From Pseudomonas grandcourensis (GTDB lineage: Bacteria; Pseudomonadota; Gammaproteobacteria; Pseudomonadales; Pseudomonadaceae), in contig NZ_CP150919.1 of NCBI RefSeq assembly GCF_039909015.1, positions 5,494,501 through 5,558,500 on the forward strand: a stretch of DNA of 64,000 bases, read 5' to 3'. The notes under the pieces are model-generated. The model was not told the origin of the DNA. It ran no database searches and saw only the letters and a program-made list of their open reading frames with translations. Below are positions 54,451 to 64,000 of the stretch, one piece after another. Position 1 is the first letter of the stretch. The number at the start of each line of letters is the position of its first letter. The translations under genes were made by a program, and so were the position numbers.

Positions 54451-55347
54451 TCAGGCTTCGTTGTCCTGATCGGCCTTCAAGCGGTCGCGGAACGCCTTGG
54501 GCGAAATGCCCACTCGACGCCGGAACAGACGCGTGAAGTTGGTCGGATCGGAAAACCCCAACACGTCGGACATTTCATAAATGGTCATGCTGGTGTAGGT
54601 CAGCAAACGCTTGGCCTCCAGCAATTGCCGCTCGTGCATGATCTGCAACGCCGGTTGCCCCGCCAGCTCACGGCAGGTGCCGTTGAGGTGCGACACGGAA
54701 ATCCCCAGCCGGTGCGCCAGGTCCTCGACCTTGACGTGCTGGCGATAGGTCTCTTCCACCAGCTGAATAAACCCGTTGAGGTATTCTCGGGCCCGCTGCG
54801 GTCGCGCCATGGCGGTGCGACGCTGGATGACCTGGCGGCTGACCCACACCACGATCACACTGACCAGCGAATGCATGAGCATTTCCCGCGCCGGTTGATG
54901 GCTGGTGTATTCGTTCTGCAAGGCGCTGAACAGGCTGTTGAGGTACTCGGCGTCTTTGCCCGCCGGGTAGCTTTCGGACTGGGCCAGGGCATTGAGCGAC
55001 TGCCCCAACTGCATCTGCAGGTGGGCGATCAGCGGCGCGGCCAGGGTCACGACAAACCCTTCCACGTCCTCGGAAAAGCGAAAGCCGTGCACCGACAGCG
55101 GTGGCAGGATCTGGATGGCCGGCTCCACCAGTTGCGTACGCTTGCCTTCGATTTCAAGCTCTGCCTGACCTTTGAACACGAAGAGCAACTGGCATAAATC
55201 AGCGTGGCGGTGAGGTTTGATTTCCCAATGATGTTCGCGACTGCGTTTGGAAATGGTTTCACAGTGCAGCAAGTCCGGGGTCGGCCAATCCAGGCTTTCA
55301 CCGTAGAGCTTGAACACCGGAATCGAAGGCAGGTCGGGCTTGTTCAT
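54451..55347 (-). CDS. pobR: AraC-family activator PobR
   Basis: Activates pobA in response to 4-hydroxybenzoate. It has 298 residues. The N-terminal cupin-like domain contains HHWEIKPHRHADLCQLLFV. The C-terminal AraC DNA-binding domain has VEDLAHRLGISVSHLNGTCR and IYEMSDVLGFSDPTNFTRLF. Divergent from pobA with about 180 bp between the starts, the classic arrangement. The ATG at 55347 starts MNKPDLPSIPVFKLYG. Assignment rests on domain type plus neighbour. Confidence 0.92.
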   Translation of the reverse strand: MNKPDLPSIPVFKLYGESLDWPTPDLLHCETISKRSREHHWEIKPHRHADLCQLLFVFKGQAELEIEGKRTQLVEPAIQILPPLSVHGFRFSEDVEGFVVTLAAPLIAHLQMQLGQSLNALAQSESYPAGKDAEYLNSLFSALQNEYTSHQPAREMLMHSLVSVIVVWVSRQVIQRRTAMARPQRAREYLNGFIQLVEETYRQHVKVEDLAHRLGISVSHLNGTCRELAGQPALQIMHERQLLEAKRLLTYTSMTIYEMSDVLGFSDPTNFTRLFRRRVGISPKAFRDRLKADQDNEA

Positions 55348-55507
55348 CACTTCAATCCAGGCCTCGGAGTAGATGACGGGCGATAATCGCACCGATTGGC
55401 AGAATGTACAGCTATCGGCTCAGTTTTCACCTTCAATTGACAGACCCGCAAGGGAAAAATGCAAGCACTCGATCCATAAAAATAATTCACCGGCCCTGGT
55501 CGCGTGA

Positions 55508-56722
<1,215 letters not shown>

Positions 56723-56800
56723 CCTGCTATCGACTTACACTGGCGAGCATTCCCGCTCGCCTTGCTACTTGCGGGTCAATCACTGCCCGCAGGTTTTCCC

Positions 56801-58318
56801 GTGACCAATCTCCACCAGCCTGAAACGCCCAAACCCGCCATCCGCAGCGTGCTGGTCGCCCTGATGCTGGCGATCTTTCTCGGGGCGCTGGACCAGACCA
56901 TCGTCGCCGTTTCGATGCCGGCCATTTCCGCGCAATTCAAAGACGTCAGCCTGCTGGCCTGGGTGATTTCCGGCTACATGGTGGCCATGACCGTGGCGGT
57001 GCCGATCTACGGCAAACTGGGCGACCTGTACGGGCGGCGCAAGCTGATGCTGTTCGGCATGGGCCTGTTCACCCTGGCATCTGTGTTCTGCGGCATGGCC
57101 CAGAGCATGGAGCAACTGGTGCTGGCGCGGATCCTCCAGGGCATCGGCGCCGGCGGGATGATTTCGGTGAGTCAGGCGATCATCGGTGACATCGTGCCGC
57201 CACGGGAGCGCGGTCGTTACCAGGGCTACTTCAGCAGCATGTATGCCGTGGCCAGCGTGGCCGGCCCGGTGCTCGGCGGCTACATGACCGAATACCTGTC
57301 CTGGCGCTGGGTGTTCCTGATCAACCTGCCGCTGGGCCTGGGTGCCTGGCTGGTGGCGTATCGCACGCTGGTGGGCCTGCCGATTCCGCAACGCAAACCG
57401 ATCATCGATTACCTGGGCACCGTGCTGATGATCATCGGGCTGACCGCGTTGTTGCTGGGCATCACCCAGGTTGGCCAGGGCCATTCGTGGCGCAGCGCCG
57501 AAGTACTGGCGCTACTGGCCAGTGCGGTGCTGGTGCTGGGGCTGTTCGTCGTCCACGAGCGGCGGGCGCGGGAACCGTTGTTGCCCATGCATCTGTTCGC
57601 CAACCGCAACGCGATCCTGTGCTGGTGCACGATTTTCTTCACCAGTTTCCAGGCCATCTCGCTGATCGTATTGATGCCGCTGCGCTTTCAGAGCGTCACC
57701 GGCGCCGGTGCCGACAGCGCCGCCCTGCATCTGCTGCCGCTGGCCATGGGCTTGCCGATTGGCGCGTATTTCGCCGGCCGCCGCACCTCGGTGACCGGAC
57801 GCTACAAACCGATGATCCTTACCGGTGCGGCGCTGATGCCTGTCGCAATTATCGGCATGGCGTTCAGCCCGCCCCAGGCGTTCGTCGTGAGCAGCCTGTT
57901 CATGTTGCTCTGCGGAATATCCTCGGGCATGCAGTTCCCGACTTCATTGGTCGGCACCCAGAACTCGGTGGACCAGCGGGACATCGGCGTGGCCACCAGC
58001 ACCACCAATCTTTTCCGTTCGCTGGGTGGCGCCGTGGGTGTGGCGTTGATGTCGGCCCTGCTGTTGGCGTTGTTGCAGGATTCAAGTTTCGCGCACCTGG
58101 CCGGTTCGTCGCTGATTGCCGAAGGCAGTTCAGGGAATGTGTTGCTGGACGGGTTGAACGCCGCACCGGGTGACGCGCAGAACGCCTTGCGTGGCGAATT
58201 GCTGTTGACGTTCCGGCATTTGCTGACGGTCAGCGCGGCCGTTTCATTGCTGGGGCTGGCGGCGGCGATTGCCATGCCGAACATGCTGTTGCGCGGGCGT
58301 GAGGACAAGGTTCGGTAG
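56801..58318 (+). CDS. DHA2-family MFS drug/aromatic efflux transporter
   Basis: A 14-helix MFS protein of 505 residues. The family marker LGALDQTIVAVSMPAI is in helix 1, GKLGDLYGRRKLML is the loop 2-3 signature, and GIGAGGMISVSQAIIGDIVPPRERG is motif C. The GTG at 56801 (MTNLHQPETPKPAIRS) is the likely start, with AGG nine nucleotides upstream. An earlier in-frame start gives 13 extra residues. It follows pobA by 78 bp on the same strand and may be co-transcribed. The usual 4-hydroxybenzoate importer PcaK is not of this family, so it may instead export aromatic acids. Confidence 0.88.
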   Translation: MTNLHQPETPKPAIRSVLVALMLAIFLGALDQTIVAVSMPAISAQFKDVSLLAWVISGYMVAMTVAVPIYGKLGDLYGRRKLMLFGMGLFTLASVFCGMAQSMEQLVLARILQGIGAGGMISVSQAIIGDIVPPRERGRYQGYFSSMYAVASVAGPVLGGYMTEYLSWRWVFLINLPLGLGAWLVAYRTLVGLPIPQRKPIIDYLGTVLMIIGLTALLLGITQVGQGHSWRSAEVLALLASAVLVLGLFVVHERRAREPLLPMHLFANRNAILCWCTIFFTSFQAISLIVLMPLRFQSVTGAGADSAALHLLPLAMGLPIGAYFAGRRTSVTGRYKPMILTGAALMPVAIIGMAFSPPQAFVVSSLFMLLCGISSGMQFPTSLVGTQNSVDQRDIGVATSTTNLFRSLGGAVGVALMSALLLALLQDSSFAHLAGSSLIAEGSSGNVLLDGLNAAPGDAQNALRGELLLTFRHLLTVSAAVSLLGLAAAIAMPNMLLRGREDKVR

Positions 58319-58334
58319 GTAGACCGAGTCGCCT

Positions 58335-58432
58335 GTATTCGCGGGCAAGCCCGCTCCCACAAGTATTGATGTAGTTCACAAAATCTGTGGTCAACACTTA
58401 AACCTGTGGGAGCGGGCTTGCCCGCGATGGCG
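58335..58432. repeat. Paired REP element after the DHA2 gene
   Basis: CGCGGGCAAGCCCGCTCCCACA at about 58340-58361 and CTGTGGGAGCGGGCTTGCCCGC at about 58404-58425, between convergent genes. Confidence 0.9.
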
Positions 58433-58452
58433 TCCTCATTGAAACCATAAAA

Positions 58453-59301
58453 TCAAGGGCTGTAATACCCGACCGCCACCAGAAAATGCCCGACCTTCTT
58501 CAGGTAGGCATGCTTGTTCTCGACCTTGCCGGTCACCGGGTTCTTCCAGCGGTACTCGTATTCGCCATCATCCTGCTTTGCCATCAACGCCAGAATCGGC
58601 TCGCCCACCGGTTTGCCTTCCGGATCTGCGATCTTGCTGAAGTCGGTGTTGATCAGCCGCAGGTTGGTGCCGTGGGCCACATAACGCTGGGTGTCCAGGT
58701 CGACGACGAATACGTACAGGTCATCCTGCAGGTAGCCGCCCTTGAGGGAGTTGATCGCCGTCAGGGTGCCCTTTTCGTCCTTGGCCAGATCGGTTGCCGC
58801 TTTGTTCAGCAAGGCCATGGCCTGTTCGGCGGAGGCCCGTGGCAAGTAATAACCGACCGCCAGAATCCGCTGGCCAATGCGCTGGTAGTAGACGTGCTTG
58901 CGCTCGACCTTGCCGTCGTTCCAGTTCTGCCAGCGATACTCCGCCTGCTGAATGCCATTGCCTTCCGGCACTTTCAGGGCGTCCTTGAAGGTTTTCTGCA
59001 AATCCGGCCCAAGCACCTCCGAGACGTCCCGGCCAATCAGCGCCGACGACGGCCCGCCACTGGCGAGCATCACGCCCTTGGTGTCGAGCACGAAGACATA
59101 ACGGTCCTTATCGACAAATTCCCCCTGGCGACTGAATGCCGCCAGGGCCTTGTCGCCATTCTGGTGGTAGTAGGCCAGGGCTTTTTCCAGCAGGGCAATG
59201 GCCGCCTTGCTGTCGTCCTTTTCCGTCCCGGCGGCTTGCGCCTGGCCCAGGCACAGCAAAAACATGCCGCACAGCAAGGCGAACCTTTGCAGAAACCCCA
59301 T
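58453..59301 (-). CDS. Periplasmic protein with two tandem Cache domains
   Basis: A 282-residue exported protein. The signal peptide MGFLQRFALLCGMFLLCLGQ... is cleaved near AQAAG. The mature part is two similar halves. Each half contains a V-V/D-F-V-D/L segment (DRYVFVLDTKG; DLYVFVVDLDT), a Y-R-W step (AEYRWQNWNDGKVERKHVYY; YEYRWKNPVTGKVENKHAYL) and ends VGYY. This matches single-Cache type 2 sensors but there is no membrane anchor or output domain, so it could be a soluble ligand-binding partner. The ligand is unknown. No chemoreceptor or kinase gene is adjacent. Confidence 0.8.
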   Translation of the reverse strand: MGFLQRFALLCGMFLLCLGQAQAAGTEKDDSKAAIALLEKALAYYHQNGDKALAAFSRQGEFVDKDRYVFVLDTKGVMLASGGPSSALIGRDVSEVLGPDLQKTFKDALKVPEGNGIQQAEYRWQNWNDGKVERKHVYYQRIGQRILAVGYYLPRASAEQAMALLNKAATDLAKDEKGTLTAINSLKGGYLQDDLYVFVVDLDTQRYVAHGTNLRLINTDFSKIADPEGKPVGEPILALMAKQDDGEYEYRWKNPVTGKVENKHAYLKKVGHFLVAVGYYSP

Positions 59302-59390
59302 TGCGCATCCCTCGTTCCTGGTGGTGTTTCAAGAGAGTAGACGGCAATGGGGTTTGTATGGATTTTGAGGAGAGCGCAGCGTGAGGCTTT

Positions 59391-59420
59391 TGTGGCGAGG
59401 GGGCTTGCCCTCTCGCCACA
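59391..59420. repeat. Hairpin REP variant
   Basis: TGTGGCGAGGG and CCCTCTCGCCACA pair around GGCTTG. No T-tract follows in either direction, so it is more a REP-type element than a terminator. It lies between the Cache gene and the coiled-coil gene. Confidence 0.7.
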
Positions 59421-59430
59421 AAAACTCGGA

Positions 59431-60303
59431 TTACTGCTTAGCGCGCAGTTGCTGTTGAAGGTTCTGGATCTGCGCCTGAAGGGTATTGATGTTGCGGGTG
59501 ACCTGGCTGCGGAAGGCATCGAACTCGGCCGTGTTGGTCGAGCCCTGTGTGACTGCCGGACGGTTGTCCTGCATGCTCTTGAGCACGATCATGTCTTGCT
59601 CGAGACGCTCGATGGCAGCGCTCGGGTTGCCTTGTTTCTTCAGTGTGGCGACATCGGCACCCAGGCTTTTCAACTGTGTATCGAGTTTTTCCGAGTCAGA
59701 CGGGGCGCTTTTCAGGGCGGCCAGTTCAGCACTCAAGGCTTTGACCTGGGCCTGCAACTGCGTATTGGCCGTCTGATGTTCGGTGTCCTGGGCAGTCAAT
59801 TGCACCAGGCGCTTGTCCAGTTCGGTGGTTTGCGCGGTCATTTGTGCCAGTCGCTTGTCCAGGTCCGAGGCCTGGCCGGCAACACCTTGCTGCTGGGCGT
59901 TCTGGTCCTGGAGCTTGCTTTCAAGCTGGCGGATTTGCAGCTTCAACGCCTCGCTGTCGGTGTTGACACTGGTCTGGCTGGCAACAACCTTGCCGGAAAT
60001 ATCCTGCAGGCGCCCTGCCGCTTCCTCACTGATTCGAGCGAAGCTTTCCTGTGTCGCCACCAGCTGCTGTTCCATCAGGGAGATCTGCTGAAAGCTCCAC
60101 CAGGCCAGGCCCGCGAATGCAAAGAACAACGCCCCGACCAACGCCCACAAGGCACCGGTACTCGCCGCCTTGACCTTCACCACCGGCACCGGGCGCGAAT
60201 GCACGACCGTGCGGGCAGTAGGCGGAAAATCGTCGTCGAGAACGTCTGCACGCAGGCTCGGTACATCGTCGAAGTCGTCGTTGGCATCGTTACGCATGGA
60301 CAT
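59431..60303 (-). CDS. Membrane-anchored coiled-coil protein
   Basis: A 290-residue protein. An acidic cytosolic start (MSMRNDANDDFDDVPSLRAD) is followed by one TM helix (ALWALVGALFFAFAGLAWW). The rest is a long coiled coil of glutamine- and leucine-rich heptads (LKLQIRQLESKLQDQNAQQ; ELDKRLVQLTAQ; LQAQIQNLQQQLRAKQ). It is conserved in the neighbourhood of the epimerase and sodB in pseudomonads, as I recall, and is sometimes annotated as an ATPase or chromosome-segregation protein without evidence. No ATPase motif is visible. The ATG at 60303 has AAGG upstream. Confidence 0.78.
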   Translation of the reverse strand: MSMRNDANDDFDDVPSLRADVLDDDFPPTARTVVHSRPVPVVKVKAASTGALWALVGALFFAFAGLAWWSFQQISLMEQQLVATQESFARISEEAAGRLQDISGKVVASQTSVNTDSEALKLQIRQLESKLQDQNAQQQGVAGQASDLDKRLAQMTAQTTELDKRLVQLTAQDTEHQTANTQLQAQVKALSAELAALKSAPSDSEKLDTQLKSLGADVATLKKQGNPSAAIERLEQDMIVLKSMQDNRPAVTQGSTNTAEFDAFRSQVTRNINTLQAQIQNLQQQLRAKQ

Positions 60304-60420
60304 TGAATAAACCTTAGTGAAACACATGATGGCTTTATGCCGCGCAGTATAAACCCCGCAGCCGTAACCATTGACCCTGAAGTCCCGTTTCCGGTTCAGT
60401 AAGGGGTCGTTGTCCTGACA

Positions 60421-61413
60421 TCATCGAATAGCCTGAGCCTTCCACCAGCCACAGAATTCATCGAGGGCCGTCCAGAGGCTGACCTTGGGATCGTAATCCA
60501 GATAATGCCGGGCGCGGCTGATGTCCAGGGTGAAATTTTTGTTCATGACCTGCATGCCCAGACGCGACAGCGTCGGTTCGGGACGCCCCGGCCACAACTT
60601 GCACACACCCTCGTTGAGCGCCGCCACGCTGTAGGCCAGGCCGTAGGAACGGTAGCGGGTGACCTGTGGGACTTCCATGTTGCGCATGACGTAATTGACC
60701 ACATCCCACAGGGGAATCGGCGTTCCGTTGCTGATGTTGTAGGCCTTGCCCAGTGCAGAACCGCTGGCCAGCAAACTGCTGAGCAACGCCTCGTTGAGGT
60801 TTTGCACGCTGGTGAAGTCAACTTTGTTCAGACCGTTGCCGATGATTGCCAGGCGCCCCTTGCGCTGCATGTTCAACAGGCGCGGGAAGATGCTCATGTC
60901 GCCGGCCCCGGTGACGAAACGCGGGCGCAGGGCCAGGGTTTCGAGACCGAACTCCTGGGCACCGAAGACTTTTTGCTCGGCCAGGTACTTGGTGGCGGCG
61001 TAAGGGTGTTTGAAGCGCTTGGGCACCTGCTCTTCGGTCAGGCCCAGGTGATCGCGACCATCGAAGTAGATCGACGGCGACGACAAATGCACCAGCCGCC
61101 GAACCCGTTGCTTGAGGCAGGCTTCGACCACGTTCTCGGTGACCTGGACGTTGCCCTGCTGGAAGTCCTGATAGCGGCCCCACAAACCGACGGCACCGGC
61201 GCAATGCACCACGGCCTCGACGTCCGAGCACAGCTCGCGCGCCAGTTCCGGGTCGCTCAAGTCACCCTGGATGAACTCGGCTCCCCGGCGTACCAGATGC
61301 TCCACACTCTCGGCCCGGCGACCGTTGACCCGCACGTCCAGGCCCTGCTCCAGGGCAAAACGCGCAAAGCGCCCGCCGATGAAGCCGCTTGCGCCGGTAA
61401 CCAGAATCTTCAT
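60421..61413 (-). CDS. NAD-dependent epimerase/dehydratase family protein
   Basis: An extended short-chain dehydrogenase of 330 residues. GASGFIGGRFARFAL at residues 7-21 binds NAD(P). The catalytic YxxxK pair is in PYAATKYLAEQK, with the preceding serine in HLSSPSIYF. The remaining core resembles sterol- or sugar-modifying epimerases, but the substrate is not evident. It lies in a conserved block with the coiled-coil gene on the same strand and ArgP upstream. Alternatives are 3-beta-hydroxysteroid-type dehydrogenase. Confidence 0.87.
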   Translation of the reverse strand: MKILVTGASGFIGGRFARFALEQGLDVRVNGRRAESVEHLVRRGAEFIQGDLSDPELARELCSDVEAVVHCAGAVGLWGRYQDFQQGNVQVTENVVEACLKQRVRRLVHLSSPSIYFDGRDHLGLTEEQVPKRFKHPYAATKYLAEQKVFGAQEFGLETLALRPRFVTGAGDMSIFPRLLNMQRKGRLAIIGNGLNKVDFTSVQNLNEALLSSLLASGSALGKAYNISNGTPIPLWDVVNYVMRNMEVPQVTRYRSYGLAYSVAALNEGVCKLWPGRPEPTLSRLGMQVMNKNFTLDISRARHYLDYDPKVSLWTALDEFCGWWKAQAIR

Positions 61414-61467
61414 GAATTGCTCCGAATATTTCGTTTTGCGTATTACGTGAGGTCTTGACGCTGTGCG

Positions 61468-62361
61468 TCAGTCCAAGGGCACCAGCCATTGCTTCGATGC
61501 GCTGACCAATTGATCGGTGAGCAGCCCCAGCAACTGGCCGCCATTACGCCAATGATGCCAGTACAGCGGCACATCGATCGGCTTATCTGGCAGCAACTCC
61601 TGCAATACGCCCCTTTCCAGTTGCTCGCGCACCTGCAGTTCCGGGACCAGCCCCCAGCCCAGCCCGGCTTCCGTCAGACGAATGAAGCCTTCAGAGGACG
61701 GGCATAAATGGTGTTCGAAACCGCCCTCGACGCCGAGGGACGCAAGGTAGCGATGCTGCAGGAAATCGTCCGGGCCAAACACCAGTGCCGGGGTTCGGGC
61801 CAACTGATCGGCGCGTACGCCTTGCGGAAAATGCCGGGCAATAAAGGCGGGGCTGGCCAATGCCCGGTAACGCATGGCCCCCAGCAACACGCTGCGCGCA
61901 CCCGCCACCGGCCGCTCGCTGGCGCAGACGCAGGCCGCCACTTCACCGGCGCGCATGCGCTTGAGGCCGACGGTCTGGTCTTCGACCACCAGATCCATCA
62001 ACAGATGCTGTTCGGCGCAAAACGCCCCCACCGCCTGCGCCCACCAGGTGGCCAGGCTGTCGGCGTTCAGGGCGATTCGCAGGCGTTCCGGCAGGCCCTC
62101 TTCATCCAGCGCCGGCACCAGGCTTTGCAGATCCCGTTCAAGCAATCGCACCTGCTGCACGTGGTTGAGCAACCGTCGGCCGATTTCCGTCGGCGTTGGC
62201 GGCGTGGCCCGCACCAGCACCGGCTGGCCAACCCGCGCTTCCAGCAGCTTGATGCGCTGGGAAATCGCCGATTGCGACAAGCCCAGTACCTGGGCCGCCC
62301 GTTCAAAGCCGGCTTGTTCGACCACGGCGGCCAAGGCAGAAAGCAATTTATAGTCGAACAT
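61468..62361 (-). CDS. argP: LysR-family regulator ArgP
   Basis: Activates the arginine/lysine exporter gene. It has 297 residues. The winged helix-turn-helix reads LLSALAAVVEQAGFERAAQV and LGLSQSAISQRIKLLEARVG. The following HVQQVRLLERDLQSLVPAL is typical of IciA/ArgP. The effector domain carries EAGLGWGLVPELQV. ATG 62361 starts MFDYKLLSALAAVV, the family start. Upstream codons have no similarity. Divergent from the ACT and ArgO genes, as expected for this regulator. Confidence 0.92.
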   Translation of the reverse strand: MFDYKLLSALAAVVEQAGFERAAQVLGLSQSAISQRIKLLEARVGQPVLVRATPPTPTEIGRRLLNHVQQVRLLERDLQSLVPALDEEGLPERLRIALNADSLATWWAQAVGAFCAEQHLLMDLVVEDQTVGLKRMRAGEVAACVCASERPVAGARSVLLGAMRYRALASPAFIARHFPQGVRADQLARTPALVFGPDDFLQHRYLASLGVEGGFEHHLCPSSEGFIRLTEAGLGWGLVPELQVREQLERGVLQELLPDKPIDVPLYWHHWRNGGQLLGLLTDQLVSASKQWLVPLD

Positions 62362-62457
62362 CAGTTTTCCTAATGAGCGATCAGCAAGATTTGTTTTTCT
62401 TATACAGCCTTCACAAGGACAATGACCAGCAAGAACTCTTGAACAAGGATCACCCAC

Positions 62458-62859
62458 ATGGCTGGCGAAACTTCATTGGCAACGCTGCTGCGCAGCATGA
62501 GCCCGCAACTCAACGCCGGCGAATACGTGTTCTGCACCCTGCGTGACGGCAAGTTGCCCAGGGATCTGGAGATTGTCGGCAGCTTCCGCGAACAGGAAGG
62601 CCTGACCGTGATTCTCGAGCGTTCCCACGCCGAAAAAGCCGGATTCAGCTTCGACTACATCGCCGCCTGGATCACCTTGAACGTACATTCGGCCCTCGAA
62701 GCGGTGGGCCTGACCGCCGCGTTCGCCACGGCACTGGGCCAGGCCGGAATCAGCTGCAACGTGATTGCCGGCTACTACCACGACCATTTGTTTGTCGGCC
62801 AGGCCGACGCCGACCGTGCCCTGCAAGTGCTGCGGGATCTGGCAGCCAACGCGGAGTAA
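62458..62859 (+). CDS. ACT-domain protein
   Basis: A 133-residue protein made of one ACT_7-like fold. The conserved pieces are NAGEYVFCTLRDGKLPRD, GLTVILERSHAEKAG, FDYIAAWITLNVHSALEAVG and ISCNVIAGYYHDHLFV. ACT domains bind amino acids and control enzymes. The ATG at 62458 (MAGETSLATLL) lies 6 nt before the exporter in the same transcript and 96 nt from the divergent ArgP gene. Its link to the exporter implies it helps sense or handle lysine/arginine. Function is inferred. Confidence 0.85.
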   Translation: MAGETSLATLLRSMSPQLNAGEYVFCTLRDGKLPRDLEIVGSFREQEGLTVILERSHAEKAGFSFDYIAAWITLNVHSALEAVGLTAAFATALGQAGISCNVIAGYYHDHLFVGQADADRALQVLRDLAANAE

Positions 62860-62865
62860 AAAATC

Positions 62866-63468
62866 ATGTGGCAAAGTTATGTGAACGGCCTGTTGGTGGC
62901 CTTCGGCCTGATCATGGCGATCGGCACCCAGAATGCGTTTGTCCTGGCGCAAAGCCTGCGGCGTGAACATCACCTGCCGGTGGCGGCACTCTGCGTGGCC
63001 TGCGACGCCCTGTTGGTGGCCGCCGGGGTATTCGGCCTGGCGACGGTGCTGGCGCAGAACCCGACGCTGCTGGCCATCGCCCGTTGGGGCGGCGCAGCGT
63101 TCCTGTTGTGGTACGGCAGCCAGGCACTGCGTCGGGCCTTCTCGAAACAGAGCCTTGAGCAGGGCGAAGGCCAGACCGTACGTTCGCTGCGGGCGGTGAT
63201 GCTCAGCGCGCTGGCAGTGACCTTGCTCAACCCGCACGTCTATCTGGACACCGTGTTGCTGATCGGCTCCCTGGGCGCCCAACAAACCGAGCCTGGCGCT
63301 TATGTAGTGGGTGCGGCCAGTGCCTCGCTGCTGTGGTTTTTCACCCTGGCGCTCGGTGCGGCATGGCTGGCACCGTGGCTCGCTCGCCCCAGCACCTGGC
63401 GAATTCTCGATCTGTTGGTGGCCATGATGATGTTTGCCGTAGCGCTGCAGTTGATCGCGGCCAGCTGA
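62866..63468 (+). CDS. argO: Arginine/lysine exporter (ArgO/LysE family)
   Basis: An inner-membrane exporter of basic amino acids, 200 residues and about six helices. It starts [20 protein letters not shown] and contains the family marker [19 protein letters not shown] in the first loop. [17 protein letters not shown] is the second LysE signature. It is the second gene in the ACT-argO pair controlled by ArgP. Its job is to remove toxic excess arginine or lysine (and canavanine). Confidence 0.93.
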   Translation: MWQSYVNGLLVAFGLIMAIGTQNAFVLAQSLRREHHLPVAALCVACDALLVAAGVFGLATVLAQNPTLLAIARWGGAAFLLWYGSQALRRAFSKQSLEQGEGQTVRSLRAVMLSALAVTLLNPHVYLDTVLLIGSLGAQQTEPGAYVVGAASASLLWFFTLALGAAWLAPWLARPSTWRILDLLVAMMMFAVALQLIAAS

Positions 63469-63632
63469 TTCGCAGAACCTCTATTCCACACAGTTGTTGC
63501 GTGGTTATGCCGCCCCCCCGGTGCTATGATCCGACTCCCTGCGCCGCAAAGAGTACAAACTCCCCGGCGCTTGTCTGGCCGCCCGTGATCGGCCTTGCGC
63601 TCACCGCAACTGACCTGATTAGGAGAATCATC

Positions 63633-64000
63633 ATGGCTTTCGAATTGCCGCCACTGCCGTACGCACACGATGCCCTGCAGCCGCACATCTCCAAGGAAAC
63701 CCTGGAGTTCCACCACGACAAGCACCACAACACCTACGTCGTGAACCTGAACAACCTGGTGCCAGGCACCGAGTTCGAAGGCAAGACCCTGGAAGAAATC
63801 GTCAAGACTTCCTCGGGCGGTATCTTCAACAACGCCGCTCAGGTCTGGAACCACACTTTCTACTGGAACTGCCTGGCGCCAAACGCTGGCGGTCAACCAA
63901 CCGGCGCTCTGGCTGAAGCCATCAACGCGGCTTTCGGTTCGTTCGACAAGTTCAAGGAAGAGTTCAGCAAGACTTCCATCGGCACCTTCGGTTCCGGCTG
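63633..64000 (+). CDS. sodB: Fe-superoxide dismutase, truncated by window edge
   Basis: Dismutates superoxide in the cytoplasm. The first 122 codons are present. The metal ligands H27 (EFHHDKHH) and H74 (VWNHTFYW) are visible, and the iron-type marker GGQPTG is present. The remaining ligands lie beyond the window. AGGAG precedes the ATG at proper spacing. The upstream region has TATGAT at 63525-63530 as a likely -10 box. Confidence 0.96.
   Translation, partial: MAFELPPLPYAHDALQPHISKETLEFHHDKHHNTYVVNLNNLVPGTEFEGKTLEEIVKTSSGGIFNNAAQVWNHTFYWNCLAPNAGGQPTGALAEAINAAFGSFDKFKEEFSKTSIGTFGSG

Overview
This window is a piece of a high-GC gammaproteobacterial chromosome that I read as Pseudomonas, most likely the P. 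fluorescens group. The evidence is the set of Pseudomonas-type genes (MvaT, a Pct-type amino-acid chemoreceptor, class I fumarase beside a SadC-like diguanylate cyclase, the ArgP/ArgO block beside sodB) and roughly ten copies of the GC-rich paired REP element (core GGGAGCGAGC...GCTCGCGAT) that P. fluorescens genomes scatter between genes. No tRNA, rRNA, CRISPR array, prophage or complete transposase was seen.

Layout. 1-6440 is a housekeeping block: a Nudix hydrolase cut by the window edge, a GST, argJ, secA and, divergently, a DUF721 gene. 6452-13570 holds a HerA-like ATPase, a PctA-like chemoreceptor, purU, mvaT and sbcB. 13771-25873 is a conserved but poorly understood membrane/ATPase operon (RDD, SpoIIM-like, DUF4129, DUF4350, MoxR, DUF58) whose start and stop codons overlap. 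In this genome about 5.4 kb of unrelated genes (TetR regulator, amidohydrolase lipoprotein, TPR protein, DUF1059 protein, a possible integrase remnant) sits between DUF4350 and MoxR. 25911-34822 carries a PilZ protein, a small lipoprotein, pyruvate kinase, an orphan delta-60-repeat propeller, enoyl-CoA hydratase, an iron-sulfur flavoreductase, a SadC-like cyclase and fumarase.

34967-39664 is a compact regulon: a sensor kinase and a sigma-54 response regulator followed by an alpha-ketoglutarate-type symporter, with a good -24/-12 promoter and three 8-bp half-sites upstream of it. 39889-42783 has a small secreted repeat peptide, a flavin reductase-like protein, two small genes and an AraC regulator. 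42937-51357 is a guanidino-compound/polyamine module: a four-gene PotABCD-type ABC importer, an aldehyde dehydrogenase and a 2-ketoarginine decarboxylase (AruI-like), with a divergent LysR regulator. 51488-59301 has an NAD(P)-binding protein, an MBL-fold protein with an unusual metal motif and its divergent LysR regulator, pobR/pobA for 4-hydroxybenzoate, a DHA2 efflux pump and a periplasmic double-Cache protein. 59431-64000 returns to conserved core: a coiled-coil membrane protein, an NAD-dependent epimerase, ArgP, an ACT-domain protein, the ArgO/LysE exporter and the start of sodB.

Putative functions come from reading translations and motifs by eye. Comparisons with P. aeruginosa gene order are from memory and were not checked by search. 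Start codons were chosen from ribosome-binding sites, overlaps with neighbours and signal peptides. The strongest candidates for follow-up are the insertion that splits the MoxR operon with its 16-bp palindromic operator, the sigma-54/half-site control region of the symporter, and the guanidino-compound uptake/decarboxylation module that lacks its aminotransferase.
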